A stretch of 64,000 nucleotides of DNA. Origin: Clavulina sp. PMI_390 (lineage: Eukaryota > Basidiomycota > Agaricomycetes > Cantharellales > Hydnaceae). The first letter of the stretch is position 1. The number at the start of each line of letters is the position of its first letter. Below the pieces are notes generated by a model. The model was given only the letters and a program-made list of their open reading frames with translations, was not told the origin of the DNA and did no database searches. Location of the stretch: the NCBI GenBank assembly GCA_015039315.1, contig WIDE01000086.1, forward strand, positions 62,001 through 126,000, in the 5' to 3' direction. Shown here one piece after another: positions 9,424 to 20,974 of the stretch. A program made the translations under genes and the position numbers.

Positions 9424-11426
9424 ATGATGTGGCGACTCTCTACTCTAGCGATCGCATCGGCCGCCTTTGGCACGACCGGAGTTCTTAGCACTGTGCCCGT
9501 CTATGGCCAATGTGGTGGTATCAACTATACGGGTAAGCCCTCTGTTACGATTGAGTAGTTCCTTCCTAACTTGACTTCCCTTGCAGGTGACACCACTTGT
9601 GCTGCTGGCAGCGTGTGCACCTACCAAAACGACTGTCAGGCCAATTATCCCACGTGATCCCTGGCTATAATATCTGATCTTCGGAATGAATATGCTCCAG
9701 ACTACTATCAATGCTTGCCTGGCACCGCCACGGTTAGTTCTACTACCTCAAAAGCTTCTTCAACGACGACAAAGGCTACTACCTCAACTACAACCACAAA
9801 GGCTACGACCACGACGACAACCGTCAAGACAACGACCACCACCTCCAGCAGCGGAACGTCGACTGTGACTGGTTTCGTCAAGACTAGCGGCACCACGTTC
9901 ACTGTCAACGGGAAGAAGTACTACCCTGTTGGAACCAACGGCTACTGGATCGCACAGTGGACAAGTGATATTACTCAGGCGTTCTCCGACATTGCAGCTG
10001 CCGGATACACCACTGTCAGAACCTGGGGCTTCAATGAAGGTCAGTTAATTCAGTCGCCCTTCTGGACGGTGACGTCATCAATGAGACGCTAATCATGAAC
10101 ACGGCTCCTAGTCACTGCATCCACCGCCACTGGTACATATTATCAGCTTTGGGCGAATGGCGTTGGTACGCTCAACACCGGAAGCAACGGTCTTCAAGTC
10201 TTCGACAAGGTCGTCTCAACCGCGAAGAGGTGTGTGTTTCACAGAATCCACTCGCGTCAGTATCTCAAATGTCGCTAATCTTACTTTTATTACAGCTACG
10301 GCATCCGCCTTATCGTTGCGCTCACGAACAACTGGTCAGATTATGGAGGTAATTTTACTCGGTAACTACGGCATGGAAGGCGTGATTAAACGATTGGGCC
10401 TAGGCATGGACCTCTACACCTCTCAGATCGTCGGAAGTGGTCAGGTAAGTAATCCGTTGTACTCAGTCAATGCGCCCTCAGTGGATCTCATCGTCTTGTG
10501 TTGTTTAGTACCACGACGTCTTCTACACCAACGCCAATGTCCAGGCAGCCTACAAGAAGTACGTTGCTGGCTTCGTCGGCCGCTATGTTAGCGAGCCCGG
10601 CATTATGGCTTGGGAGCTCGCCAACGAGCCCAGGTGCGGTGGCAGCAGCACTTCTGCTTCCCCTACTTGCAACTCGACTACCATTTACAACTGGGCTGCT
10701 ACCATGAGCGCTTACATCAAGAGCATTGACTCCAACCATCTCGTAGCCATTGGTGATGAAGGCGTAAGTCCTCTTTTTCCAATGTACTTTACTTGTTCTC
10801 CATAACTAAATTTGCGTTCCTTTCGGCTGTTCTTGGCGCACAATTTGCTAGTTCATCAACGATCCCACCTCATCCATCTATGTCTACAACGGAAACTCGA
10901 TCGGTATCGACTTCGTCAAGAACTTGGGCATCTCAACACTTGACTTCGGTACCTTCCACTTGTACCCCGACAGCTGGGGTGAAAGCGACGAGCTGTAAGT
11001 TCTTAGTACTACCCTGCCGTTCCGCTTCTAACCTAGCCTTGTGTGCTATTAGCGATTTTGGTAACCAGTGGATCACCGACCACGCTACGGCGATGAAGAA
11101 CGCGAACAAGCCTGTCATCCTCGAAGAGTATGGTGTCACCAACAACAAGGCTACCGTCTTCGCCTCCTGGTGTGCTACTGTGGTTTCTTCTGGTCTCACC
11201 GGCGAGCTCTTCTGGTGAGTTTTAGTCTTCCTTTTCTACCCTATTTACGTCTCTCTCTCGATATCATATACTAATACCCTCCTCCCTCGCTCGCGAATCT
11301 CTCAGGCAAGCCGGCTCTCACTTCCCTGACGGAAACACCTGGGACGATGGCAATGCCGTTTATCCGGATTCCTCTGATTACTCGACCTTGGTCACTTGCG
11401 CGAAGAACATCATTGCCCGTGGTTGA
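9424..11426 (+). CDS. Secreted mannan endo-1,4-beta-mannosidase, GH5_7 with N-terminal CBM1
   Basis: Ten exons: 9424-9532, 9587-9634, 9701-10039, 10112-10229, 10296-10348, 10404-10444, 10509-10763, 10852-10994, 11053-11214, 11306-11426; 462 residues. Domain order: signal peptide (about 1-24), fungal cellulose-binding CBM1 with four cysteines (QCGG, TTC, SVC, YYQC; about 27-62), a Ser/Thr-rich linker probably O-glycosylated, then a GH5 catalytic domain. The predicted acid/base is E276 in WELANEPR and the nucleophile is in LEEYG (about E394). The enzyme hydrolyses internal beta-1,4 bonds of mannan and galactomannan outside the cell. The CBM1 is complete only if intron 2 uses the donor GTCAGG at 9635, because the next candidate donor shifts the frame into a stop. 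Family assignment is firm. Confidence 0.93.
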
Positions 11427-11745
11427 TAGTGCTTTTCAAACCGTTTCGTCTTTGTTTACGCAAGGGTTCTTTGTCATGTACCGTAGATAAGGATTCAGGC
11501 AACCGCTTGAGAGAGCGTGCGAAAAAATGATTACAGCGCTTATCATTCCTCCACACATATTTGCTCCCATCTTTGATGGCGAAGATGTGCCATGTCCTCA
11601 AATGAGATGATTCGCCACTTTTACCACCGCTTTTTTGGCTGCATTTCTTCTGCTCACATAGTGGCAATTCCTCATGCTCAATGAGTCGAGGCTGCCTGTG
11701 ATACCACTCCTGCCATCCACCTCTCTCATTTTTCACCACCTACAT
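11427..11745. other. Intergenic region after the mannanase
   Basis: This 319 bp stretch holds the presumed 3' UTR of the mannanase and the short promoter of the next gene on the same strand. No other feature is visible. Confidence 0.5.
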
Positions 11746-13806
11746 CATGACGACTATCCCCGATCCTCCTATACCGCCCGTACTCACCGAAATTGTAGCC
11801 AGTGGAGCATCTGTGCCTGGCGGCTTGTGGCTGTGAATGTTCATGATCGTGAATCGTGATCCTGCCACTGCTCATGCTGCGGTAACGCTGGACCTATGAC
11901 TGTGGCTGTGGCCTTAGTTAAGCCATTAAGTGATCTCTCCGCCACTGGCAACGTCCAAGACCACGCCCCTTTCCCCCAACCCCAGTGTTCAGTGATGACA
12001 GCAAACGGTCCTTCGAAGGCGGTAAGGAAGTGCTGAACCTCCCTACACCCAACACTGATTCTGTGGTCACTCTCCCTCACTTCATACTTCAGGCTCAATC
12101 GGAAGCTCAAAGGAAGTTCTTTCCAGGAGTTCCATGGCGAGAGGAAGAACTCGCGCTGATATACAGAGCTGGTAAGGGTAAGATACGTGGTGTGACATTT
12201 TGGAGACCTTTCGTACAGGAGGTAAGTCGTAGTATAAGCTCGACATTGCCGCGATTCTCTATCACTGTAACTAAGGCATATGATCCTTGCCATTTTGTAG
12301 TATCAGGAGATTTTGGACCCGTCTCGCACTGCAGAATCGTGCCTTCAGGTGTACAAACGACGTATCCTGAAACGGGGATGGAGACCAGAGCTAGAGTCAT
12401 CCCATACCCTGGGCTCAATGGCTTATATGGACTCCGGGAGCTCGGGCTCCAGCGAGTCAGATTCCGGGCCTCTAGAGGAATCTGACTCCGAACCCGAGCT
12501 ACCTCCTCGGAAGCGTCCAGTAATCGAAACACGTCTCGGGATCGAAGACTCTATCGCTTCCAGCGGTCAGCCCTGGCGTCCAGTCGAGACGGTACGCCTC
12601 ATGAACTTGCTGAGGGAGGATCACGGTCCTCAGGCGGGGAGCGTTCAGAGCTTCTTTGAACGCCTTGCCACACAGGTAACTATGCTCCTTTAGTTCGACC
12701 CCTTCAAATATACCTAATTTTTTTCCTAGTTTCCTGGTAGAACTGCTGCTGCTATTGAACGGAAGGCCCGAAACCTGAACTTCATTGTGGAGCATGTTGA
12801 CGAAACCCACTGGAGACCTGCACTTCCCACCGTCCAGCCGCCACGGCTGCAACGACGACAAACAGCAGGCACTTCTATGCTGGACCGTGTGATGGACGCG
12901 CCTTCGACGTCGAATCGACCTTTATCATCTCCAGAAGCTGCGCGAGCCTCTAAACGACCTCGCCTTGAGTCCCAGCTGCCTTCTCCGTCGGTTTCGCCAG
13001 GTCCTACCAGCCCTCGGGCACCGACTGTCAAGTCTCCTGCCTCCACCATGCCTCCACCACGGTTTCCTGCCGCATCTCGAAGCAGTAGAGCTCCGACAGC
13101 TGGACCTTCCACTTTCGTCGCTGTTGTTATTGATCGTGCTGTGGATCGCTATCAGACACCTTCCATTGAAATGCTGCCAGCTTTCAGCGCTCAGAAAGAT
13201 CTGGGTCGGTCGAGCGGTATTCCCACTGTAGATGATTTCAATGCTTTAGCGCTCCACTTTGTCATACATCGGCCAAATCTTGATGATCCTGCGATGGTGA
13301 AGGACGCGGCGGAGGTGCTCGCAAACCTCTCAGTATGTCGTGCTTCTCCTTTGCGGCAGTGGTGCTGTTTATGCTGATCTCTATTGTAATTCTAGAATGA
13401 CCATCGGCATATATACTGGTGGCAAGCTTTCTACTTTGCTCACGCCCAACTCTTCAGCTCGATTCTGCCTCGTCTTCCTCGTCATGATCGCGGTCCTGCC
13501 GACGGCCAAGAGCACCCCTGGGATGATTTTAATATCCTGCTCAACCATCTCCTCGATGATCACCCCTGTTTGGATCCCGATACTGAGCTGCGGCGCTCCC
13601 TCGAGCGCCTGCACGAGTCAAAGGCATGTACCCAGTGCATAACTATCAGCTGCTCAACCGTGTTCTGACGTGAGCCGTAGATTGGAAAGCACCACCACTT
13701 TAGGGAATGGATGGCGATGTACTGGGCTCGTGAAGACGTCTTCCGAGAGCTATACGATGCTGTCGAATTTGTCGCCCAAGCACAACACAGAGCGGATAGG
13801 GCATAA
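11746..13806 (+). CDS. Protein with two Myb/SANT-like repeats
   Basis: Seven exons: 11746-11832, 11923-12021, 12093-12221, 12301-12675, 12730-13332, 13396-13623, 13681-13806; 548 residues. The first two exons are the least certain. Two segments look like Myb/SANT repeats: residues about 76-128 (PWREEELALIY ... WRPFVQEYQ ... ESCLQVYKRRI) and about 195-247 (PWRPVETVRLMNLL ... FFERLATQFPGRTAAAIERK). Between them lies an acidic serine-rich stretch (SDSGPLEESDSEPEL) and a basic PPRKR. A proline/serine-rich region follows, then a helical C-terminal part with WWQAFYFAHAQLF. This suggests a nuclear DNA- or chromatin-binding protein. The sixth intron (13624-13680) begins GC rather than GT. The specific family was not recognised. 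Confidence 0.62.
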
Positions 13807-14203
13807 TGCGATTTCGTCTTCTTGCCAGACTTGACCTTGTGCTCTGCGGTTATTTATCCACGCATGTTTATGCCTCTTTTCCAGGCTCTATCAGCCCCTG
13901 CTTTACTCGTCACCTCCTTATTTTAGATTGCTCATACTGCTTGTGTTCCTATGCGAATTAGGCTCGTTTGACCACGTTTCCCCATAGCGAAAAGTGCTTC
14001 ACAAACCTTTAGCCACAGTCGGTGTATGTTATTCCCAATATTTTTGCGACCGAGCAGGAAAGTCAAGCAGTTTCTTCTCCTCTAACATCGAGATGAGATC
14101 ATGGGTCGACGCATTGAGAATCCACCGTGAGAGTTTGGGCAACATCTTACAACGATCCACGGGAACGAAGTCGAAGCGCCGTGAAATATTGTACGTCCTC
14201 ATC
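13807..14203. other. Intergenic
   Basis: This 397 bp spacer precedes the F-box-like gene. An ATG at 13994 is in frame with that gene, but the 70 residues it would add have no counterpart in the paralogues, so I treat it as leader. No RNA gene or repeat was seen. Confidence 0.5.
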
Positions 14204-15826
14204 ATGGGTGTTTGGGCCGACTTGCCCGCAGAGCTCGCTATTAAGGTCTTGCAAGCACTGGACCCTGCGTTGGCCGCAAAACCTGTTGACTTTTGGCTTG
14301 TGCGGAACCGCGTAGCTCCAGAGCTGTTGAGCTGCACTTACGTCTCACGACAATTTCGGGCAATAATCGAACCCCTCCTCTACCGCGACATCTGCCTCCC
14401 TGCGCAATGGAATGGCAAAAATGGAGACGATGAATTTCGCAACCTTCGTCAATTCACGCGAGCAGTAACCCTACGGCCCGAGCTCAGCAGAAATGTCCGG
14501 AAGCTTATCATCCCATCGATGGATGGTGATATGAATCATGACATCGATGCTACAATTGCCAAATCCAACATTGTCGTCGGTGATGGCGAGGTCAGCAACT
14601 GGCTCTCCCAGATGGGTGAAGCAGCATCTCATGATCTCAAGCACATATTGGACAGTCTTCCCCAATATGGTTTAAGCAATGGCGTGGTGGTATATGGAGG
14701 GGCCAATGGTATCCTTCTTGCTCTACTCCACCTTCTTCCAACCCTCCGGAGCCTCGAAATTGAGGCACGGTCCGAGGTAGAGTACATCGCTCGTTCCTGT
14801 TTTGGAGTCTTCCATGGTGGTGTCCCTGCTGGGCTTAAATCAATTTTTGAGCTTACAGTCTGCTATGAAGATACTGAGGTTCGTGCAATTCGCGTGTCTT
14901 TATATTTTCTCTGATCGTCCGATAGAATGGGTTCCACTCTGGAGCAATAATTCCATTTTTGGCCCTCCCCTCACTCAATTCTGTTACGTTTGGTGCTTAT
15001 GGGGCGGAAGAGGATGAGGAAGATGGACTACCATTACAAATTGGAGTTGATATCTCCGCCTCGATGGCGCAGCCATTATCGGACAGTATCACTGGTTCAG
15101 CTCTCATCACTAAAAAATCAACCGGATTCGCTCTCCCCACGCAATCATCCCCAGTCGCGAATCTCAGCTTTTTGGGCTCGGTGGTAGCGTGCAATATCAT
15201 CAACAAAATTCTCTTCGTTCCGTCGCGTCTAGAGAAATTTGAGTACGAGCTTGGTGGAGCAACAGTGGGCTATGAGCCATTCCGCCCCGCACAGTTTCTC
15301 CCTGGACTTTTAATTCAAGCCTCTTTTCTCAGGGAGCTTGCTATTGACACGGAAATGATGGACGAAATGGAGGATGATGAACCATTTATCGGTTCACTGT
15401 CCGGGCTATTGGCGCTTGAGACGCTCCGTATCCCAGCTCGCCTGCTGCTTTCCACAATCATCAACGAGGAGGATGGGGGTGTTACTCACAACCCAATGGA
15501 TGATATACTTCCTCCAAACCTCATTTTGCTTGGGCTAAACATTCACGACCTGCCTTTGCGGAGTTTTCTTGCCAGCACAGGGCTCCCACAAAGCATCCGC
15601 TTCACCCGCCACCAGATTCCATCTTTAGTCAGCTTGAACCTCCAAGGAACCGAACCCTCTGATCAAGAGAGGCTCAAAGAAATGGTACACCAGCTGTCAG
15701 CCCTTCGACCACCCATGAACGGCGTATTGTAAGCTCTCTTTTTTTATGCCTGGGTTCGCCAGATCTCATCATTGACATTTGATTCCCATTGCTAACGATT
15801 GAAGAGGAGGGTTCAGCTTCCCTTAG
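14204..15826 (+). CDS. F-box-like protein, intact family member
   Basis: Exons 14204-14878, 14926-15728 and 15805-15826 give 499 residues. The start MGVWADLPAELAIKVLQALD matches the paralogue at 16048 (MAVWANLPSELA), which fixes the ATG. The F-box-like segment is followed by LLSCTYVSRQFRAIIEPLLYR. Exon 1 ends at a conserved YEDTE, and exon 2 opens NGFHSGAIIPFLALPSL as in the other copies. The LRR-like body includes LEKFEYELGGATVGYEPFRP. Exon 3 adds only GGFSFP; if the last intron is not removed the frame stops at 15732 with a very similar length. The inferred role is an SCF-type substrate adaptor in the nucleus or cytosol. It is the first of three same-strand copies, about 2 kb apart. Confidence 0.8.
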
Positions 15827-16047
15827 TAACAAGGTGTCAAGAGCTCGTCAGATGTGTTGACGTAAATGTGATTGAATATATAACCTCAACAACCACTCTG
15901 TCCTCAACTTACCCGTCGCCATAGTTACATGACCCCCGTGACATCCCGCCTTATCGGTCCGCAGTGATATTTTAAGCCAACAAACGACCGTTTTGACAGC
16001 AGCAGACCTCCAGCCCACGACCAATCCTCAATATCGGCTCGACCACC
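15827..16047 (+). promoter_or_regulatory. Promoter region with TATATAA
   Basis: A TATATAA lies near 15877, about 170 bp before the ATG of the next F-box-like gene, within a 221 bp spacer. The ATG sits in a good context (ACCACCATGG). Confidence 0.4.
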
Positions 16048-17706
16048 ATGGCTGTGTGGGCTAACCTGCCTTCAGAGCTCGCTACAAGCGTGTTGTACGA
16101 ACTGGACCCTACTCGATACAAGACAACTTATGAGCTTTGGAGTGCAAGAAATCGGGTCGATCAAAATCTCCTGAACTGCACTTATGTGTCCCGCCAGTTC
16201 CGAGCAATAATCGAACCCCTCCTGTATCGCAAGGTACACCTCCCAGTCGCCTGGAAGGCAGGAGAAGACCAAATCTCCTTCCGAAATGTCCAGCAGTTTA
16301 CCCGTACACTCGTTCTTCGACCAGAGTTGGGCAAACATGTTCGCGAACTCGACATCCCGTGTTTGGACGCCGACTACGACGAAAACGATGATATTTCAAC
16401 CTTCGTGCAGGAGTGTAATACCCCGTATGAAGAAGATGAAGTGGATGAATCGCTCTCTGCAATGAGTGAACCTGCACGCGGAGATTTGCAACAAATTTTG
16501 CCAGCTCTTGCTCGTCTAGGCATAAATAATGGACTACTTCTTCGCGGAGGAGGGAATGGCCTCCTTCTTGTCCTATTACACCTTCTCCCAAAGCTGCAGA
16601 AACTTGAACTTATTGCTCGATCTGAGCTCGAATTCATTGCGTACTCCTGCTTCGCGGCCTTCGTAGGTGGTATTCCTGCCGGCCTAAGTTCAATTTCAGA
16701 GCTCACGCTTGGCTATGAAGATACCGAGGTACGAGAGAGCACGAAATCCCTTTCCGTCGTCGGTACTAATCGCAACTGGCTGGTAGAATGGTTTTCGCGC
16801 ACACGCAGTTATCCCGTTCATTTCTCTCCCATCCCTGGCAAAATTGTCTGTTTTTGCTTTCGCGGCTGAAGACGATGGTTCCCCATGGCTGCAAATTGGC
16901 GAAGACGTGGGACCCTTGCCCTCCGCTTCGGCCACCCTGCCGAGTAGCGCCTCTCCTTCGACATTCTTTGAAACGCCCACTGGATATGCTCTACCAGCGA
17001 GATCATCTCCCATCAAGAATCTTGTTCTAGGGGGCTCCGTGGTCTCATGCTCGGTCGTTAGCAAGCTCCTCACTATACCTCTTGCCTTGGAGAGGTTCGA
17101 ATATGGTGTTGGGGGAGCAACCGTGGGTTATGAGCCCTTCCATCCTGCCGAATTCCTCCCTGGTCTCTTGGCCCAGGCAGCCTCCTTGAAGGAACTGGTG
17201 ATTGACACGGAATTAATGGATGAGTTGGGAGAGGAAGAGTTCTTCATGGGTTCGCTTTCAGGATTGGTTGCGCTCGAGACGCTCCGCGTGCCCGCTCGGC
17301 TTCTACTCTCGCCCTCAGATGGGGAAGGAGCACCCAATGGCCAAGACGAGAGCGGTGGAACTACGGTTTCGCGGAACCCCATTGACGGCCGGCTTCCTCG
17401 AACGTTGATCACTCTTCAACTTGGGCTCGACTGGGTTGCGTTTGACAGCTTCTGTAAGAGGACGGGACTCCCAAAGAGTCTCCATGGTACTCGCCAGAAA
17501 CTTCCCTCGTTGATCAACTTGACTATTGGAGGACGGAACCGCTTGGAAGAGCCCATTCTGCAGGATATTATGCGCCAGATACCAGCACTCCAGCCTCCAA
17601 TTAATGCCACCTTCTTTGTGAGTTCAATCTTCTTTGGGGTCAATTTACTCGCTGATCCTGTTCCTGCTGTTTGAACGCCTAGGGCGTGAGGAGTGTCGAA
17701 GTATAA
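16048..17706 (+). CDS. F-box-like protein, intact family member
   Basis: Exons 16048-16728, 16787-17617 and 17683-17706 join in phase 0 to give 511 residues. It begins MAVWANLPSELATSVLYELD, then LLNCTYVSRQFRAIIEPLLYR (F-box-like, about 5-65). An acidic stretch follows, then LLLRGGGNGLLLVLLHLLPKL, the most conserved helix of the family. Exon 2 begins NGFRAHAVIPFISLPSL and carries LRR-like repeats. The third exon encodes only GVRSVEV. This copy has no lesion and its start context is optimal, so it is the best reference for the family. Likely a substrate-recognition subunit of an SCF ubiquitin ligase, by F-box analogy. Confidence 0.85.
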
Positions 17707-18127
17707 AAAGTGGACGGAACCAATAGTTGTTCATTCCCAAAGTATTGGTTGATCGCCGTGGGATGTTTCAAAAAAGCACCGAACTACCAAGCCGAAGCCA
17801 TGTTCGTCGTGAATGGGCGCTTTGCCCTTTGACAACGTGTAAACGTCCGTGTATGTGTTTCGGATGAACCTACAAAATTAATCTAGACCTTCTTCTGTTC
17901 ATGATGTTTTGTTAGCTTTTCTTCCATCCCGCTTTGTTGCTATATTATGCAGAAAGTTGCGTTATCAATAATTGCCAAGCCGACCCCGCGGATTGAATCT
18001 TGTTATCAGTCGAAAGGAAACAATAAATTGATATGAGCTTCCTCAGTGAAGTCTCCAGAGAAGAGACAAACAAGCAAAGCTAAACTCGAAGCTACTCCCT
18101 CTCGCTTCGATCCATCACCACGCAGGG
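17707..18127. other. Intergenic
   Basis: This 421 bp spacer between two same-strand F-box-like paralogues contains AT-rich runs (ACAATAAATTGATATGAGC just before 18040). No gene was recognised. Confidence 0.5.
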
Positions 18128-19845
18128 ATGACGGGTTAGACAGGCTTGCCGGCCGAGATCGCGAAGCATGTACTTCACAACTTCCATCCTCGTCTCAATC
18201 CAATCATAGGGCAGCTCTATCTTGGACTGCCCAGCGATCGGGCCAATCAGGATCTGTTGAACTGCGTCCGCGTGTCTCGCCAGTTTCAAGCAATCGTGGA
18301 ACCTATGTTATATCACGAGATTTTTATAACCGTACCCGACGACGAAGATAGCGGGTATTCGTTCCATGTGTTACGAAAATTCACTCGAACACTGGTTGAG
18401 CGCCCCCACTTTAGGGAATATGTGCACACTTTTTCTATCCCCGTTCTAGGCAGGGATTTAGATGATGCCGAGGTCCTAATCAACGATTGCAACAAGAGCT
18501 GCAGTCAGAGTGAACTCGAAAGTGCGTTTACAACAGAGGAGGCGTCGCTCTCTGAAATGGCGCAAATATTGGAGGCCCTTGGCGAGATGGGTCTGCCAAA
18601 CGGCCTCGTCGCACGCGGGGGACCAAACGGTCTTCTTCTCGCTCTCTTACATATGCTCCCTAAATTACAGCGGCTCATTATCGGCGCCCGGGCCGAGCTT
18701 GGCCTCCTTGCAAAGTCGTGCATGGGAGCCTTCGCTGGTGGCGTCCCTGCAGGTCTCTTGTCAATTTCGGAACTTTCTATCTCATATGATCCTACCGCAA
18801 ACCAGCCCGAGGTGAGTGCGGTAGTTACCGTCCCAGATAGCATTCGTCTTACGTGTATTTCTAGGGTGGGTTTGAGACTCAAGAGGTCATTCCATTTTTG
18901 ATTCTGCCGTCACTTCGCATTCTCACTGTGGAGGGTTTCGCTGGGGAGGATGACGACGAAATCGATGAAGAGGGCGATCTCCCACGACTTAAAGTGCATG
19001 TAGCAGTTTCTCCGAAAGGGGATTCTGGTCCACTGCCTTCGAGCTTGATCAAGACACCAACTGGGTATGCGATGCTGGAAAAATCATCTTCCATCAAAGA
19101 GCTTCGTCTTATTGGATCGGTTGTTCCCTGCTCGCTAATCGACAAGATTCTGGCCGTCCCTACGGAACTAGAGACCTTCGAATACGACGTTGGGGCGGGA
19201 ACTGTTGGCTACACTCCATTTCGCCCTGAGGAACTTGTTCCAGGTCTCCTGAGCCAAGCACAGTCGCTAAAAGAACTAAGTATATCCACGGGGATGGGGG
19301 TTCTGGATATGGACGAAGACGACCCGTTTATCGGCTCGCTATCAGACATGATGGTGTTGCAGACCCTCCAAATCACCGATCACATTCTATTGCCCAGTGT
19401 CAATGGCGGAGACGAGACAAACGATCACGACGATAGTGATGGAAGTGAAAGAGAAGAAGAAGATCAGGATCAGCATCCTCCCTCACTATCTACTCGCAAC
19501 CCTATGGACTCGCTTCTTCCTCCAAATCTTGTTTCTCTTACAATCCATATCGGAGACCGTCCACTCGATGAATTCCTCGCACTGACTGGGCTTCCGGGAA
19601 GCCTCAGCTGGACACAGCAACGAATTCCCAAGCTTGCCAGCGTTTCAGTGTATGGGGACAATCGTCCTCCCGAGGAAAGGTTAGCTCAGATTCTCAAAGG
19701 GGTGCCTCAACTTCATCCACCAATCAGGTTCTCATGCTTTGTGAGTTTTGAAACTTTCTGAGGAATACACCTTACTTACCATGCGGTACTGATTCACTTT
19801 GTTGTCAAGGGCATTGTTAATGAGGCAGAGCAACAACAAAAATGA
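18128..19845 (+). pseudogene. F-box-like paralogue with amber stop at codon 4
   Basis: Exons 18128-18811, 18865-19740 and 19810-19845 match the family in length, phase and intron position. Aligned to MAVWANLPSE, this copy reads M-T-G-stop-T-G-L-P-A-E: the invariant Trp codon TGG is TAG (18137-18139). From LPAEIAKHVLHNF onward the frame is open, with LLNCVRVSRQFQAIVEPMLYH, LVARGGPNGLLLALLHMLPKL and, in exon 2, VIPFILILPSLRILTV. The third exon encodes GIVNEAEQQQK. Possible outcomes are a dead gene, use of an unseen upstream exon spliced to the AG at 18138-18139 or 18142-18143 (which would bypass the stop), or readthrough. An acidic, glutamate-rich insert near 19400-19480 is specific to this copy. 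Confidence 0.65.
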
Positions 19846-20974
19846 AGATAGCATAGAAGCGCGGAGAATATCAAAATATACTCGTACCATTAGCTACGTC
19901 TGAGCTTGAAGTAATTTCTCGACATGACACGAGCGGCTTAGGAGATGGTATGAATGGTGACAGTAAGGGGCAAAGTCTGAACGGTTTGAACTCCGCGTCG
20001 GAAGGCTTGAACCGAGTCCCCAAAGCGACAGACCCCCAGATCAAGTGGGCATTGAGAGAGCCATAGGATTAGGCGGGGAATCCTTCCAACCTGAGACGTT
20101 CAGCTTCATCCACAGAGTGAACACCTAGGGGAAGTTGTCTTCCTCCAAACACCGATATCGCTCAATGGACGAACACCCGCCTTTAAAACGATCCTTGCTC
20201 ACCAGAATAAGCAAGCGGTAGCCCTCAAGGCGTTCGGCGGGCTCAGAAGGTCTCGTGGGTTAGGCCCGTGTTATTTCTAGGGGCTCAAGCAACTCGATCT
20301 GTCAACAAATGCTCCCTGCAATGAGGCGATGGGCATTTGATCGGATCATCTAGGTTTCCCAGGGAACAAGTCAGATTTGACAGAATCAATATGAGGGATG
20401 AGAATAGCTGTCATAACCGCCCTTGAGATCCATGTCTCTGACATAACCGCCGGGCGCTGGAGTCTATAATCTAGAATAAACACGTTAGTAATCATGGTGA
20501 ACATAACATGCCCGGCACCATTTGGATGTAGATAATGCATCAACATATATGATTGTAGAGAAAGCCAGTCAAAGAGCAGTGTTGCAAAAAGCCTCATAGT
20601 ACTAGAGATGTAATGGCGGACTCTTGGAGGATCTAGCAGCAATGAAGAGGTCTCATGCACGCGAATCGGAAGGAGAAGAAGTGTGGGATGTACAACGATT
20701 CACGAAAAAAGCCAGTCAAGCGTGACGTGGTGGAGAACCATTGCTGGGAGTTCGAGCAGAGAAGCTCTCCACCCTGTGAGGATGTGCGCTTAGGAAAAAC
20801 AAGCACCGCATCGAGAGGCAGATCAGAATATGGGGCAAAAGAAGTATATGATTTCAAGGGGGGAAAAGCAGCCAAGAGACATAATGTTGGTGAGCCGCCT
20901 GTCGGCTCACCTCGCCCCGTGCCGCAACTCATCCAACGGCAAAATACAACAGCAGGTTGGGGTCATGGTCATGT
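19846..20974. other. Intergenic
   Basis: This 1.1 kb stretch separates the + strand F-box-like cluster from the - strand NCWWW cluster, so both ends are 3' flanks. Only short unsupported frames are present. Confidence 0.5.

Noticed and set aside
9708..9908. Valine-rich reading frame on the - strand, resembling a membrane segment
   Set aside because: It is the antisense of the Ser/Thr-rich linker of the mannanase; repetitive ACC/ACG codons produce it.
13994..14203. In-frame ATG 70 codons upstream of the F-box-like gene
   Set aside because: All paralogues begin at M-(G/A)-V-W-A; the extension has no family counterpart and is probably leader.
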